From Mesorhizobium sp. J18 (lineage in GTDB: Bacteria; Pseudomonadota; Alphaproteobacteria; Rhizobiales; Rhizobiaceae), in NCBI RefSeq assembly GCF_007829525.1, contig NZ_VLJP01000034.1:26527-90526 (forward strand): DNA of 64,000 nt, given 5' to 3'. A model generated the notes under the pieces. That model did no database searches and had not been told where the DNA came from. It saw only the letters and a program-made list of their open reading frames with translations. Shown here in pieces: positions 33,768 through 42,259 of this stretch (position 1 is the stretch's first letter; each line of letters opens with the position of its first letter). Both the position numbers and the translations under genes were made by a program.

Positions 33768-36011
33768 CTAAACTTCTCGTGCAGAATCCGACCTTAGAGA
33801 GAAGTCTTCAGCAGTTCGGGTAAGGTTCACATTATAGAAGCGGTCATTCTTGAGTTTGCTTCCCCACACCATTTCCATGTGGGAGATTTCGCTGGAAAAT
33901 CGCGCGATGTGTTCTGCAGCATGATCACTCCCTCTTGAAGCCGATTCAAAATGGTAAAGCTCTGCATATGGCGTGTAGATATTTCTATATCCGCAAGAGT
34001 CCAGCTTCAGGCAGAGATCAACGTCATTGAATGCCACCTTCAACCGCTCTTGATCGAATCCCCCGACCTCGAAGAATTTATGCTTTTCTACTACCATACA
34101 TGCGGCAGTTACCGCGGTTATCTGATGGGTAACATTTAACCGCGCGTGGTAACCTTCGGCATTGGGATCGAAGAAACGGAAGGCATGCCCCGCTACACCG
34201 GTAATTCCGCATATAACACCGGCATGCTGAACGCGACCGTCCTCGTATAGTAACTTTGCTCCTACTGCGCCGTTTTGCTTCTGGACCGCGAGACTCACCA
34301 TTTCTCGGAGCCAATCAGGGTGCTTAACCCCGGTGTCGTTGTTGAGGAAGCACAAAACTTCGCCCGTCGCAAGTTCTGCCGCGGTATTGTTGATCGCTGA
34401 GAAATTAAACTCACCAGAAAACGATAATATTCTTATGTTTGAATTCTTTCCTATATTCCTAAAAAATTCTTCTGTTTCCGGAAGAGCACTGTCATTATCC
34501 ATGATAATTATTTCAAAATTTTGATAATCTGTATTATATAAAATTCCACTAACACATCTCTTCAATAAATCAACTCTATCGCGCGTTGGTATTATTATAC
34601 TTACTTTCGGTGCGGGATTGGGAAGATCATATATAATTCTATTTCGGCCAAAATATCCCTCGGCAACTCGCGCAAGAGTTCCCTTTGACGATAGGTATTC
34701 TTGCACGGCGCGCTGTCTGGCGCTGATGGCTTTGCGAAGGGCCTTGTCAGAATATGATCCTGAGCCCTCGTAGGCACGCCAATGGTAAAGTACCTTTGGA
34801 ATGTGGAGAATCCGGTCTGGACTGGTTCTTGCTACTATCCGCAGTCCGAGATCATGATCCTGGCTCCCTTCGAAGCCTGCCCTAAGTCCCCCGACCTCGC
34901 GGAAGAGTGAAGCTCGATACACTGCTAGATGATTAATATAGTTATGAGCAAGGAACATTTCCTCATTCCAGTCAGGCTTGAAATGAGGCCCCACCCGTCG
35001 TCCATCAGGATCTAGTTTGTCTTCGTCGGAATAGACAAAATCCACGAAGGGATGGTCACTGATTGCAAGCGCGACTTCTGCCAGTGCATTTGCTGGCATG
35101 ACGTCGTCATGGTCCATCAGCGCAATCCAGTCACCGGTAGCCAACTCTGCCGCAGAATTAGTGCTTAAAGAGATATGCCCATTTTCCTCGCGGAATACGA
35201 CCTTGATGCGGCGGTCATTCTTCAGCCACCGCTCCAGGACCGGGCGGACATGAGGCTCCGTCGAACAGTCGTCGGCAATGCACAGTTCCCAATTCGGGTA
35301 GATTTGGCCGACCACGGAGGCGATCGCCTCCTCGAGCAGTTTTGCCGGCGTGTTGTAGACCGGCATGACTACGCTGATCAGCGGTTTCTCATCGAGCGCA
35401 GCGACCGCAGCGGCGACCGCCTCCGTATCGCGCGTGGGATCGAAATCGTGGCGCTTGATCCAATCGGCATAGGTTACTGCGCCGCCGGTTTGCACATTCT
35501 CGCGAAGCTGGAGGAAATACGGGCGGCGCAGCGCGTCGAGAAAGGTCGGCAGGCGGCGAATGAAGCCTCGTGGATCGTGGCGCAGCACCCTGAGTCCCTG
35601 CCAGCCAAGGGCGAGCGCGACTTCCGGAGCCGAGAGCCGGCGCATGCGAAAGGAATTGAGCTTGAAGGAACAGGCGGTGTTGGCTGGGTCCAGCCGTACG
35701 ATCGTGGCGGGAAAGGGGAGTTTGATGTCCGCCAAAAAGCGGCTGCTTCCCTGCCGCTTCAGACGGGTGGAGAAGACCTCGTTGAAGCCGCCGCCGAAAT
35801 CGAAGAAGACTTGCGGGCGGATTTCGCTCGCGATTTCCATCTCGAGTTCGATACGGTGCCAGCCGGTTGGCAGTGCGCTTTCAGGCTTGAAGATGATCTG
35901 TGGGACTTTGTTGAGCGCTTTGAGGTCAAGGGTTTCAAACGTCTCGCCGGTGGCTCTTACATTGACAAATTCCCTGGAGACGCTCTCGTCCAGAAACTCG
36001 ATCTGAGCCAT
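33768..36011 (-). CDS. Glycosyltransferase with two GT2 domains and N-terminal beta domain
   Basis: 747 residues from the ATG at 36011, preceded by GAGG; an upstream ATG at 36164 would add 51 residues without a clear binding site. Residues 1-130 are beta-rich (a putative sugar- or lipid-binding domain). GT2 domain 1 (about 212-405) has ISVVMPVYN, ADDCS, MDHDD and SDEDK; GT2 domain 2 (about 470-690) has SIIIPTRDR, MDND, FLNNDT and FNDVDLCLK. The layout is that of large rhizobial glycosyltransferases that add alternating sugars. The 3' part of the gene (about 33768-34680) is visibly AT-richer than the 5' part, coinciding with GT2 domain 2. Confidence 0.88.
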   Translation of the reverse strand: MAQIEFLDESVSREFVNVRATGETFETLDLKALNKVPQIIFKPESALPTGWHRIELEMEIASEIRPQVFFDFGGGFNEVFSTRLKRQGSSRFLADIKLPFPATIVRLDPANTACSFKLNSFRMRRLSAPEVALALGWQGLRVLRHDPRGFIRRLPTFLDALRRPYFLQLRENVQTGGAVTYADWIKRHDFDPTRDTEAVAAAVAALDEKPLISVVMPVYNTPAKLLEEAIASVVGQIYPNWELCIADDCSTEPHVRPVLERWLKNDRRIKVVFREENGHISLSTNSAAELATGDWIALMDHDDVMPANALAEVALAISDHPFVDFVYSDEDKLDPDGRRVGPHFKPDWNEEMFLAHNYINHLAVYRASLFREVGGLRAGFEGSQDHDLGLRIVARTSPDRILHIPKVLYHWRAYEGSGSYSDKALRKAISARQRAVQEYLSSKGTLARVAEGYFGRNRIIYDLPNPAPKVSIIIPTRDRVDLLKRCVSGILYNTDYQNFEIIIMDNDSALPETEEFFRNIGKNSNIRILSFSGEFNFSAINNTAAELATGEVLCFLNNDTGVKHPDWLREMVSLAVQKQNGAVGAKLLYEDGRVQHAGVICGITGVAGHAFRFFDPNAEGYHARLNVTHQITAVTAACMVVEKHKFFEVGGFDQERLKVAFNDVDLCLKLDSCGYRNIYTPYAELYHFESASRGSDHAAEHIARFSSEISHMEMVWGSKLKNDRFYNVNLTRTAEDFSLRSDSAREV

Positions 36012-36341
36012 GAATCCTCGTGCAGTTCGCCATGATGCCCCCACCATCGCGCTAACGCGGCGCGCAAATCCTTTGCGCCGGACCGTGATTATATCGGGAA
36101 GGATGGGACTGCAACCGAGAGCCTTATGTGGCTGGGGTTCTTCCTTCTGAGTTGCGTATTCCAATTGACTTTTTCCAATATGTCCAAGGCATCCGGCAGA
36201 AATCCAACTTTCGATCCTGCTTCACCCTGACAGCACGGCTTTTGACGGCCGATCCGGGATTACCGATAGACCAACGCCGGAGTGAGCACGGAAACCACCC
36301 TGGGCCGGTTCCATTTGTGGCCGATGAGAAACGATGAGTGC
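36012..36341. other. 330-bp gap upstream of the glycosyltransferase
   Basis: No convincing gene or hairpin found. It should contain the promoter of the leftward glycosyltransferase. If that gene starts at 36164 the gap shrinks to 177 bp. Confidence 0.5.
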
Positions 36342-36635
36342 TTAGTGACGGACCCAGGATGCCGTCATTTCCCGGATGATTGCCGTGGCAGGATCCTTGG
36401 CAAGGATGTTTGAGACCTTCGCAAAGGCAACGAAGGCGCGCCTGGCTTCCTCGACATTCTCCGGAGAAACAGTTGCGACGAGGCACTCCGCCAGGGCGTC
36501 CTCGTAAATTGGCCCCTCTTGTTGCGGCCAACCAAACAGAAGCTCCACAGCGTCCTCGGCGCTGTAAATTTCCTGAATGTCTGCCTCAGCGGCCAGTTTT
36601 AGGCGCACCGGAACCTGGAATTGAGCGGCATCCAT
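36342..36635 (-). CDS. DUF982 family protein (copy 1)
   Basis: 97 residues from the ATG at 36635. The DUF982 pattern is clear: FQVPVRLKL near the start, IYSAEDAVELLFGWPQQEGPIYEDAL (in two halves) in the middle, and ARRAFVAFAKVSNIL near the end. DUF982 proteins are small, nearly confined to Rhizobiales, often in multiple copies, and have no known function. Part of a run of three such genes on one strand; copies 1 and 2 are separated by 112 bp. Confidence 0.85.
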   Translation of the reverse strand: MDAAQFQVPVRLKLAAEADIQEIYSAEDAVELLFGWPQQEGPIYEDALAECLVATVSPENVEEARRAFVAFAKVSNILAKDPATAIIREMTASWVRH

Positions 36636-36747
36636 CTGATTATCCCTGTCTGTTTTCAGATGAACGCACTTCGGCGGAAGAAGTTTCCATGGGCCTCGCC
36701 TGAGAGAGCAGCGCGGCGCCATGATTGACGCCGTAGGAATAGTCCGC

Positions 36748-37032
36748 TCACGCAGCCAACCAGTCCTGTGCAGCTCGGGTAGTTGCCGTCTCCAACGCAT
36801 CGGGCGCCAGAATGCCCGCGGCTTTGGCAAATGCCACGAACGCGTCGCGGGCTTTTTTTGTCGTGAGTTTGCCAGCCAGAGCGGATCGACAGGCGAGAAG
36901 CGCCGCGGCATAGGTCGGTCCGCGTGCCCCGTTCCATTCGTGAAGAACTTCCCATGCTTCCTGTACGGTTTCCACGTCACGCGGAAAGCCAAGGCCAACG
37001 AATATGGATACGGGTCTTGTGAAGGTGGTCAT
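36748..37032 (-). CDS. DUF982 family protein (copy 2)
   Basis: 94 residues. Pattern: PVSIFVGLG, VETVQEAWEVLHEWNGARGP, YAAALLACRSALAG and ARDAFVAFAKAAGIL. ATTGGCATG context gives a modest ribosome binding site (GGAGATTGGC). Only loosely similar to copies 1 and 3 outside the consensus positions, so the duplication is old or the copies were acquired separately. Function unknown. Confidence 0.85.
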   Translation of the reverse strand: MTTFTRPVSIFVGLGFPRDVETVQEAWEVLHEWNGARGPTYAAALLACRSALAGKLTTKKARDAFVAFAKAAGILAPDALETATTRAAQDWLAA

Positions 37033-37142
37033 GCCAATCTCCGGGCTGCGGGGAATTTCATGGGAAGTGTAAAGGGCGGGACAACAACGCAGCAGTCGGC
37101 CATCAGTTGCACCGCCCCCATCCGAAGGTGGTGCCGGCCAAC

Positions 37143-37445
37143 CTAAGCCGGCACTCTCCCTGTGCCCTCCTGGCTGGCGGCAAGCCAGGGCATGACCGCA
37201 TCGTAATCTTCAAGGATATCGGCACGTTTGGCGAAGCCGGTAAAGGCAATGTAGGCCGCGACCAGTGGCTTGCGGCCGTCAAACGCTGCATAGCAGGAAT
37301 CAAGAGCGCGTTCATGAATGAGGTCGCGTTTGCGCTCTGGCCAACTCTCCAGGAAATCGATCGCGTCTTCGAGTGTTGCGATCTCCTGAACAAGATAACT
37401 CCCGTCCCTTACAAATATCGGACTATTGAACATCTTCTCGTTCAT
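37143..37445 (-). CDS. DUF982 family protein (copy 3)
   Basis: 100 residues from the ATG at 37445, with GGAGGA 7 bases upstream, the strongest signal of the three. Pattern: FNSPIFVRDGSYLVQEI, LEDAIDFLESWPERKRDLIHERAL, CYAAFDG and YIAFTGFAKRADIL. The longer frame reaching 37697 has no coding character before this ATG. First gene of the leftward trio. Confidence 0.85.
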   Translation of the reverse strand: MNEKMFNSPIFVRDGSYLVQEIATLEDAIDFLESWPERKRDLIHERALDSCYAAFDGRKPLVAAYIAFTGFAKRADILEDYDAVMPWLAASQEGTGRVPA

Positions 37446-37703
37446 CAGTTCCTCCAAAACTTTGAACGCGTTGAGCAACCTGGAAAGGACTGCCACCAGA
37501 AGGGGCGACAGGACAGATTTGTGATCGGAGTCGGGGTTGTTCAAGAGGCCGCGGCGGGAAGGGAATGCCAATTCAGGGATTGAACATTGCGATATCCTGA
37601 TGGCTTCGCCGGGGAGGTGCCGCACCGGTGTCCTGCATTTGAGACCGGTGCATGCAAAGGGATAGGGAGTCGTGGTCGTGCGCACGGCAATCCACAATAC
37701 CGG

Positions 37704-38084
37704 TCAGGGATTTATTCCCCATTCACTCCTGGGTGTTGGCCAGATCATTCGGTCCGAACGGCGGTCCCGTCGCCGTTCCCAGTCGCCCCGATCCCGGCGG
37801 CGGTCCCGATCCACGCGCTCGCGATGGCGATGCCGGTAATGGTCACGGTAGTCGCGATGGCCGCGATAGTGCACATGGTCCCGATAGGGGCGATGATGCC
37901 TGTAATGGCGGGGATAGCTGGGCCCTATGACGACGGCGCTGCCGGCATAATAGCCCCTCCCGTAATAGGGGCCGTAACTGCCATAGCCGTCATAGTAGTA
38001 CGAGCCGGAATCATAGACGCAGCCCGAAAGCGCGATCCCGGAGATCCCGATCACCGCCGAAATGACCAAGGACTTGATGGACAT
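37704..38084 (-). CDS. Tyr/Gly- and His/Arg-rich lipoprotein, unknown function
   Basis: 126 residues. A lipoprotein signal (hydrophobic core ISAVIGISGIAL, lipobox LSGC, Cys at about 22) is followed by a Tyr/Gly stretch (about 25-50: DSGSYYYDGYGSYGPYYG), then an extremely His/Arg/Asp/Tyr-rich low-complexity stretch (about 58-110) and a short tail. Similar basic, Tyr-rich lipoproteins are frequent in Rhizobiales; anchoring the envelope or binding anionic polymers or metals is conceivable but not shown. It diverges from the small gene at 38210. Confidence 0.75.
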   Translation of the reverse strand: MSIKSLVISAVIGISGIALSGCVYDSGSYYYDGYGSYGPYYGRGYYAGSAVVIGPSYPRHYRHHRPYRDHVHYRGHRDYRDHYRHRHRERVDRDRRRDRGDWERRRDRRSDRMIWPTPRSEWGINP

Positions 38085-38209
38085 ATTTCTACCTCCAGAT
38101 CAGGCATATGGAATAGTGCCGGCTGCTGGCAATTGTAAGGCAGAAAGATTCCTTGCTTTCTGTTGTCCGGCGGTGGAGGCTCGGCTCAGAAAATGTACGG
38201 ACAGGGTTT

Positions 38210-38446
38210 ATGATCAAAGATTATTCTCCGCCGCCCGGTGCAGCCGAGGCGATCTCGTCCGACCTTCATGTTCCGCCGGAACTTTGTGAAGCGCTTGATC
38301 GGTTCATCGCCGAACGGGAACCGGGCCTGACGCGGAAGGAGGCGCTGCTGGCGGTGCTGCGTGAATGGGCGAGCGAGCACGGTTATCTGCCGCAAAGCCA
38401 GCAATCCATCCAGCCCGAGGATCTGAATGCCAGCAACGACGACTGA
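38210..38446 (+). CDS. Small conserved hypothetical protein
   Basis: 78 residues from the ATG at 38210; a longer frame to 38153 is possible but lacks a binding site. The middle (LHVPPELCEALDRFIAEREPGLTRKEALLAVLREWA, in pieces) looks like a ribbon-helix-helix-type helical pair as in small CopG-like proteins: a short strand, then helices with Leu/Ala spacing. Seen often beside metC in related genomes as a hypothetical protein, as far as I recall. No partner toxin is adjacent. Convergent with metC, 30 bp apart. Confidence 0.6.
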   Translation: MIKDYSPPPGAAEAISSDLHVPPELCEALDRFIAEREPGLTRKEALLAVLREWASEHGYLPQSQQSIQPEDLNASNDD

Positions 38447-38476
38447 TCGCCGCTATCTGACCGCCAAGCAGGGGAT

Positions 38477-39646
38477 CTACCGGGCAGTCGCGATGAGGCC
38501 GCGTGCGATGTCGGCCTTCAGGTCTTCAACATCCTCCAGACCGATCTGCAGCCGGATGACGGGTCCCGCATAATCGCCCTTGGCTATGGTGCGATCGCCA
38601 AGAAAGACGTTCACGGCAAGGCTTTCATACCCGCCCCAGGAATAGCCGAGACCGAAGATTTCGAGGCCATCGAGAAAGGCATGAGCCTCGCGCTCGCCGC
38701 CGCCCTTCAGCACGAAGGAGAAGATTCCGCTGGCGCCGGAAAAGTCGCGCTTCCAGATGGCATGCCCGGGATGTGATTCGAGGCCGGGATGGAGCACCTG
38801 CGCCACGCTGTCCTGCGCCTCCAGCCAGCGCGCGATCTCAAGCGCGCTTTCCTGATGCCTTTCCAGGCGAACGCCCATCGTGCGCAGGCCGCGCAGCACC
38901 TGGTAGACGTCGTCCGGCGCGGCGCAGGTCCCGAGTGTCAGAAATGTCTCGTGCAGCTGGCTCCAGCATTTTTCATTGGCCGACACCGTGCCCAGAAGCA
39001 CGTCCGAATGCCCCGCCGGATATTTCGTGGCGGCATGGATGGTAACATCGACGCCGAAATCGAGCGGGCGGAAATAGACTGGGGTTGCCCAGGTATTGTC
39101 CATCATCACCACGGCGCCGCCGGCATGCGCCGCTTCTGCGATTGCCGGAATATCCTGCATCTCGAAAGTGTTGGAGCCGGGCGATTCGGTGAAGACCACT
39201 CTGGTATTCGGCTTCATCAGATCGGATATGCCCGCACCGATATGCGGGTCGTAATACTGCACCTCGACGCCAAACCGCGCCAGCATGGTGTCTGCGAAGC
39301 GGCGGGTCGGGTTATAGACCGAATCGACGATCAGCACATGATCGCCGGAGGAGAGGAAGGCAAGCAGCGGAACGGTGACCGCGGCAAGTCCGGAAGGCAC
39401 GATTATGGTGCCGGCAGAGCCTTCCAGTTCATCCATCGCCGAGGCCAGCGCGTCCGTGGTTGGCGTCCCGCGCGTGCCATAGGTGTATTTCTGATCGCGC
39501 TTGCTCATGGTCGCCGCATCGGGAAAGAGCACCGTCGAAGCATGGACGACCGGCGGATTGACAAAACCGAAGAAGTCGCGCGGGGCATATCCCGCATGCG
39601 CCAGGCGCGTGTTCGTGCCGATTTCGTTCTTTCCGTTCTTGCTCAT
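38477..39646 (-). CDS. metC: Cystathionine beta-lyase
   Basis: 389 residues of the PLP-dependent Cys/Met metabolism family. It cleaves cystathionine to homocysteine, ammonia and pyruvate in methionine synthesis. Seen: YTYGTRGTPTTDALASAMDELEG (in parts; SAM-pocket of phosphate binding), the MMDNTWATPVYFRPLDFG segment and the PLP lysine in ATKYPAGHSD (Lys about residue 207). Conserved neighbour of the aap operon in rhizobia. The divergent gap to aapJ is 292 bp. Confidence 0.93.
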   Translation of the reverse strand: MSKNGKNEIGTNTRLAHAGYAPRDFFGFVNPPVVHASTVLFPDAATMSKRDQKYTYGTRGTPTTDALASAMDELEGSAGTIIVPSGLAAVTVPLLAFLSSGDHVLIVDSVYNPTRRFADTMLARFGVEVQYYDPHIGAGISDLMKPNTRVVFTESPGSNTFEMQDIPAIAEAAHAGGAVVMMDNTWATPVYFRPLDFGVDVTIHAATKYPAGHSDVLLGTVSANEKCWSQLHETFLTLGTCAAPDDVYQVLRGLRTMGVRLERHQESALEIARWLEAQDSVAQVLHPGLESHPGHAIWKRDFSGASGIFSFVLKGGGEREAHAFLDGLEIFGLGYSWGGYESLAVNVFLGDRTIAKGDYAGPVIRLQIGLEDVEDLKADIARGLIATAR

Positions 39647-39938
39647 GGGACCTCTTGGATCAGGCGAAGCATCGCCATTCGCTCTTCATATCAGGACTGC
39701 CGCTGCGGCGAGCGGATGGAACGGCATAGGAGATGCGGCGTCAACCTTGATTGCTGATGCTTTGTCGACAAGCGGCATTCCTGCTTGACCAAAGCCGCAG
39801 AATGCCCTTCGATAGCGCCTGCGAATGGGAGAGAAGCTTTTGCTTTGGCATTGTTTCCAGGCTTGACGTCGGGAAATGCCGTGGCGTGCTTCCAAACGGG
39901 AATTCAGGGGGCACCCTGAGCACACTAAAGGGGTTCAC

Positions 39939-40961
39939 ATGAATAAGATGATTAAGATCCTGCTGGGAACGGCGGCGCTCACCGTGGCTGCAGTCTCCGC
40001 TTCGTCGGCTGCGACCCTCGACGATGTCAAGAATGCCGGCATGCTCAGATGTGGCGTCAATACCGGCCTTCCAGGGTTCGCTTCGCAGGACGACCAGGGC
40101 GAATGGCAGGGTCTCGACATCGACTACTGCAAAGCCGTCGCGGCCGCGGTTTTCGAGGGCGATGCAAGCAAGGTCCGCTATTCGCCGCTTTCTGCGGTGC
40201 AGCGTTTCCCGGCATTGCAGAACAATGAAGTCGACCTGCTGGCGCGCAACACCACATGGACGATGAACCGCGACACCGCGCTCGGCCTGAACTTCGTCGG
40301 GGTCAACTACTATGACGGCCAGGGCTTCATGGTGCGCGAGGATCTGAACGTGACTTCTGCGCTCCAGCTTTCCGGCGCTACGGTATGCGTGCAGGCTGGC
40401 ACCACGACCGAGCTGAATCTTACCGACTATTTCCGTGCCAACAACATGGAATTCAACCCGGTGGTCATCGAATCGCAGTCGGACGTCAACGCTGCCTATG
40501 AGCAGGGCCGATGCGATGTCCTGACCACGGATGCCTCCGGCCTCTATGCCAGCCGACTGGAGCTTGCCAATCCGGACGAGCATGTCGTGCTGCCTGAAAT
40601 CATCTCCAAGGAACCGCTGGGCCCCGCCGTCCGCCAAGGTGACGAGCAGTGGTTCGACATCGTCAAATGGGTGCATTTCGGCTTGCTGAATGCGGAAGAA
40701 CTCGGCGTCACTCAGGCCAATGTCGAGGAGATGAAAAACTCCGAGAACCCTGATATCCGCCGCCTGCTCGGCACCGACGGTACCTTCGGGCAGGACATCG
40801 GCCTCACCAATGATTGGATGGTCCACGTCATCAAGGCGGTCGGCAATTACGGCGAAATCTTCGACCGCAATGTCGGCCCTGATACGCCGCTGAAGATCCA
40901 GCGCGGGCAGAATGCCCTTTGGACCAAGGGCGGCCTGCAATACGCGCCGCCGGTCCGCTGA
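39939..40961 (+). CDS. aapJ: General L-amino acid ABC transporter, periplasmic binding protein
   Basis: 340 residues from the ATG at 39939, with AAAGGGG 6 bases upstream. A signal peptide of about 24 residues ends ASSA-A. The solute-binding domain contains GMLRCGVNTGLPGFAS near the start, DIDYCKAVAAAVF, and GATVCVQAGTTTELN, closely resembling AapJ, the broad-range L-amino acid binding protein of rhizobia. First gene of aapJQMP; an 84-93 bp gap to aapQ leaves room for an mRNA-processing or attenuating structure. Confidence 0.95.
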   Translation: MNKMIKILLGTAALTVAAVSASSAATLDDVKNAGMLRCGVNTGLPGFASQDDQGEWQGLDIDYCKAVAAAVFEGDASKVRYSPLSAVQRFPALQNNEVDLLARNTTWTMNRDTALGLNFVGVNYYDGQGFMVREDLNVTSALQLSGATVCVQAGTTTELNLTDYFRANNMEFNPVVIESQSDVNAAYEQGRCDVLTTDASGLYASRLELANPDEHVVLPEIISKEPLGPAVRQGDEQWFDIVKWVHFGLLNAEELGVTQANVEEMKNSENPDIRRLLGTDGTFGQDIGLTNDWMVHVIKAVGNYGEIFDRNVGPDTPLKIQRGQNALWTKGGLQYAPPVR

Positions 40962-41053
40962 TCGGAATTCGCAAGCCGCACTTCCAGGAGGTGCGGCTTT
41001 CTCGCACGAGAAAGCAGCGGGGGGCTGGCCGATAAAGCCGGGCCTTGCTGTGC

Positions 41054-42250
41054 ATGGCGGATCATATGACGGCTGACGTTCAAACCATTTCCGAGCCGCG
41101 CGTATCGCCCATGCGCGATCCCAGGATGCGCGGCCTGATCATCCAGATTGTGATGATCATCGCCATTCTGGCCTTCGCGGCGTGGCTCATCAACAATACC
41201 GTCCACAATCTGGCGCAGGCTCGGATAGCCTCCGGTTTCGGCTTCCTCTCGACTCGGGCCGGCTTCGACATAGGCCAGGTCCCGATCGACTATACGGCCA
41301 ATTCCAGCTATGGCCGCGCGCTGTTGGTCGGCATCACCAATACGGTGCTCGTGGCCATCTCCGGTATCGTCCTGGCGACGATCATCGGCTTCATTGTCGG
41401 CATAGGCCGGCTCTCGCGTAATTACCTGCTGCGGGGGCTCTGCACCATCTATGTCGAGACCTTTCGCAACATCCCGCCGCTTCTGGTCATCCTTTTCTGG
41501 TATTTCGGCGTGTTGTCGCTGCTGCCCCATCCGCGTCAGGCCTACGACCTGCCGTTCGGTGCGTACATGTCCAATCGCGGACTTCAGACTCCGGCGGCGA
41601 TCTTCGAACCCATGGCCATTCTCACCTTGGCGGCCCTCGTCGTCGGCATTGCCGGGGCGGTGATTTTGGCCAAGGCGAACAGACGCAGGCAGATGCAGAC
41701 GGGCCAATTTCGGCCTACCTTCTGGCCTAGCGTGGGTCTCATTATCGGCCTGCCACTGGTCGTCTTTATCCTGACCGGGTTTCCCGTCACCTTCGAGTTT
41801 CCGCAAGCCACCCGCTTCAACCTCGTTGGCGGCTGGCAGATCAAGCCCGAATTCCTGTCGCTGTTCCTCGCCTTGTCCTTCTATACGGCAGCTTTCATCG
41901 CCGAGATCGTGCGGGCCGGCATCATGTCAGTGTCGCGGGGGCAGACCGAGGCAGCCTCGGCGCTCGGCCTGTCGCGGGGAAAAGCGCTTCGTCTGGTCAT
42001 CGTGCCGCAGGCCTTCCGGGTCATCATCCCGCCGCTGACGAGCCAGTATCTCAATCTGACCAAGAATTCTTCGCTCGGTCTTGCAGTAGGCTATCCCGAA
42101 TTGGTCGCTGTCGGCTCGACGGTGCTCAACCAGACCGGTCAGTCAGTCGAGGTGGTTGCCGTCTGGATGGTGGTCTATCTCGGCCTTAGCGTCCTGGTTG
42201 CAGCCTTCATGAACTGGTTCAACGCTCGCATGGCGCTGGTGGAGCGATAG
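41054..42250 (+). CDS. aapQ: General L-amino acid ABC transporter, permease
   Basis: 398 residues with the ATG at 41054; alternatives are TTG 41045 and ATG 41066. Hydrophobic helices at about 28-48, 90-115, 130-150 and several after 185; the ABC permease domain (BPD_transp_1, His/Glu/Gln/Arg/Lys/Opine type) shows the coupling loop EAASALGLSRGKALRLVIVPQAFR. The long hydrophilic and hydrophobic insertion between helices is typical of AapQ. Works with AapM and ATPase AapP in the inner membrane. Confidence 0.94.
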   Translation: MADHMTADVQTISEPRVSPMRDPRMRGLIIQIVMIIAILAFAAWLINNTVHNLAQARIASGFGFLSTRAGFDIGQVPIDYTANSSYGRALLVGITNTVLVAISGIVLATIIGFIVGIGRLSRNYLLRGLCTIYVETFRNIPPLLVILFWYFGVLSLLPHPRQAYDLPFGAYMSNRGLQTPAAIFEPMAILTLAALVVGIAGAVILAKANRRRQMQTGQFRPTFWPSVGLIIGLPLVVFILTGFPVTFEFPQATRFNLVGGWQIKPEFLSLFLALSFYTAAFIAEIVRAGIMSVSRGQTEAASALGLSRGKALRLVIVPQAFRVIIPPLTSQYLNLTKNSSLGLAVGYPELVAVGSTVLNQTGQSVEVVAVWMVVYLGLSVLVAAFMNWFNARMALVER

Positions 42251-42259
42251 GAGACCGCT

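Noticed and set aside
39647-39938. SAM riboswitch upstream of metC
   Set aside because: I looked for the SAM-II pattern on the minus strand and did not see it.
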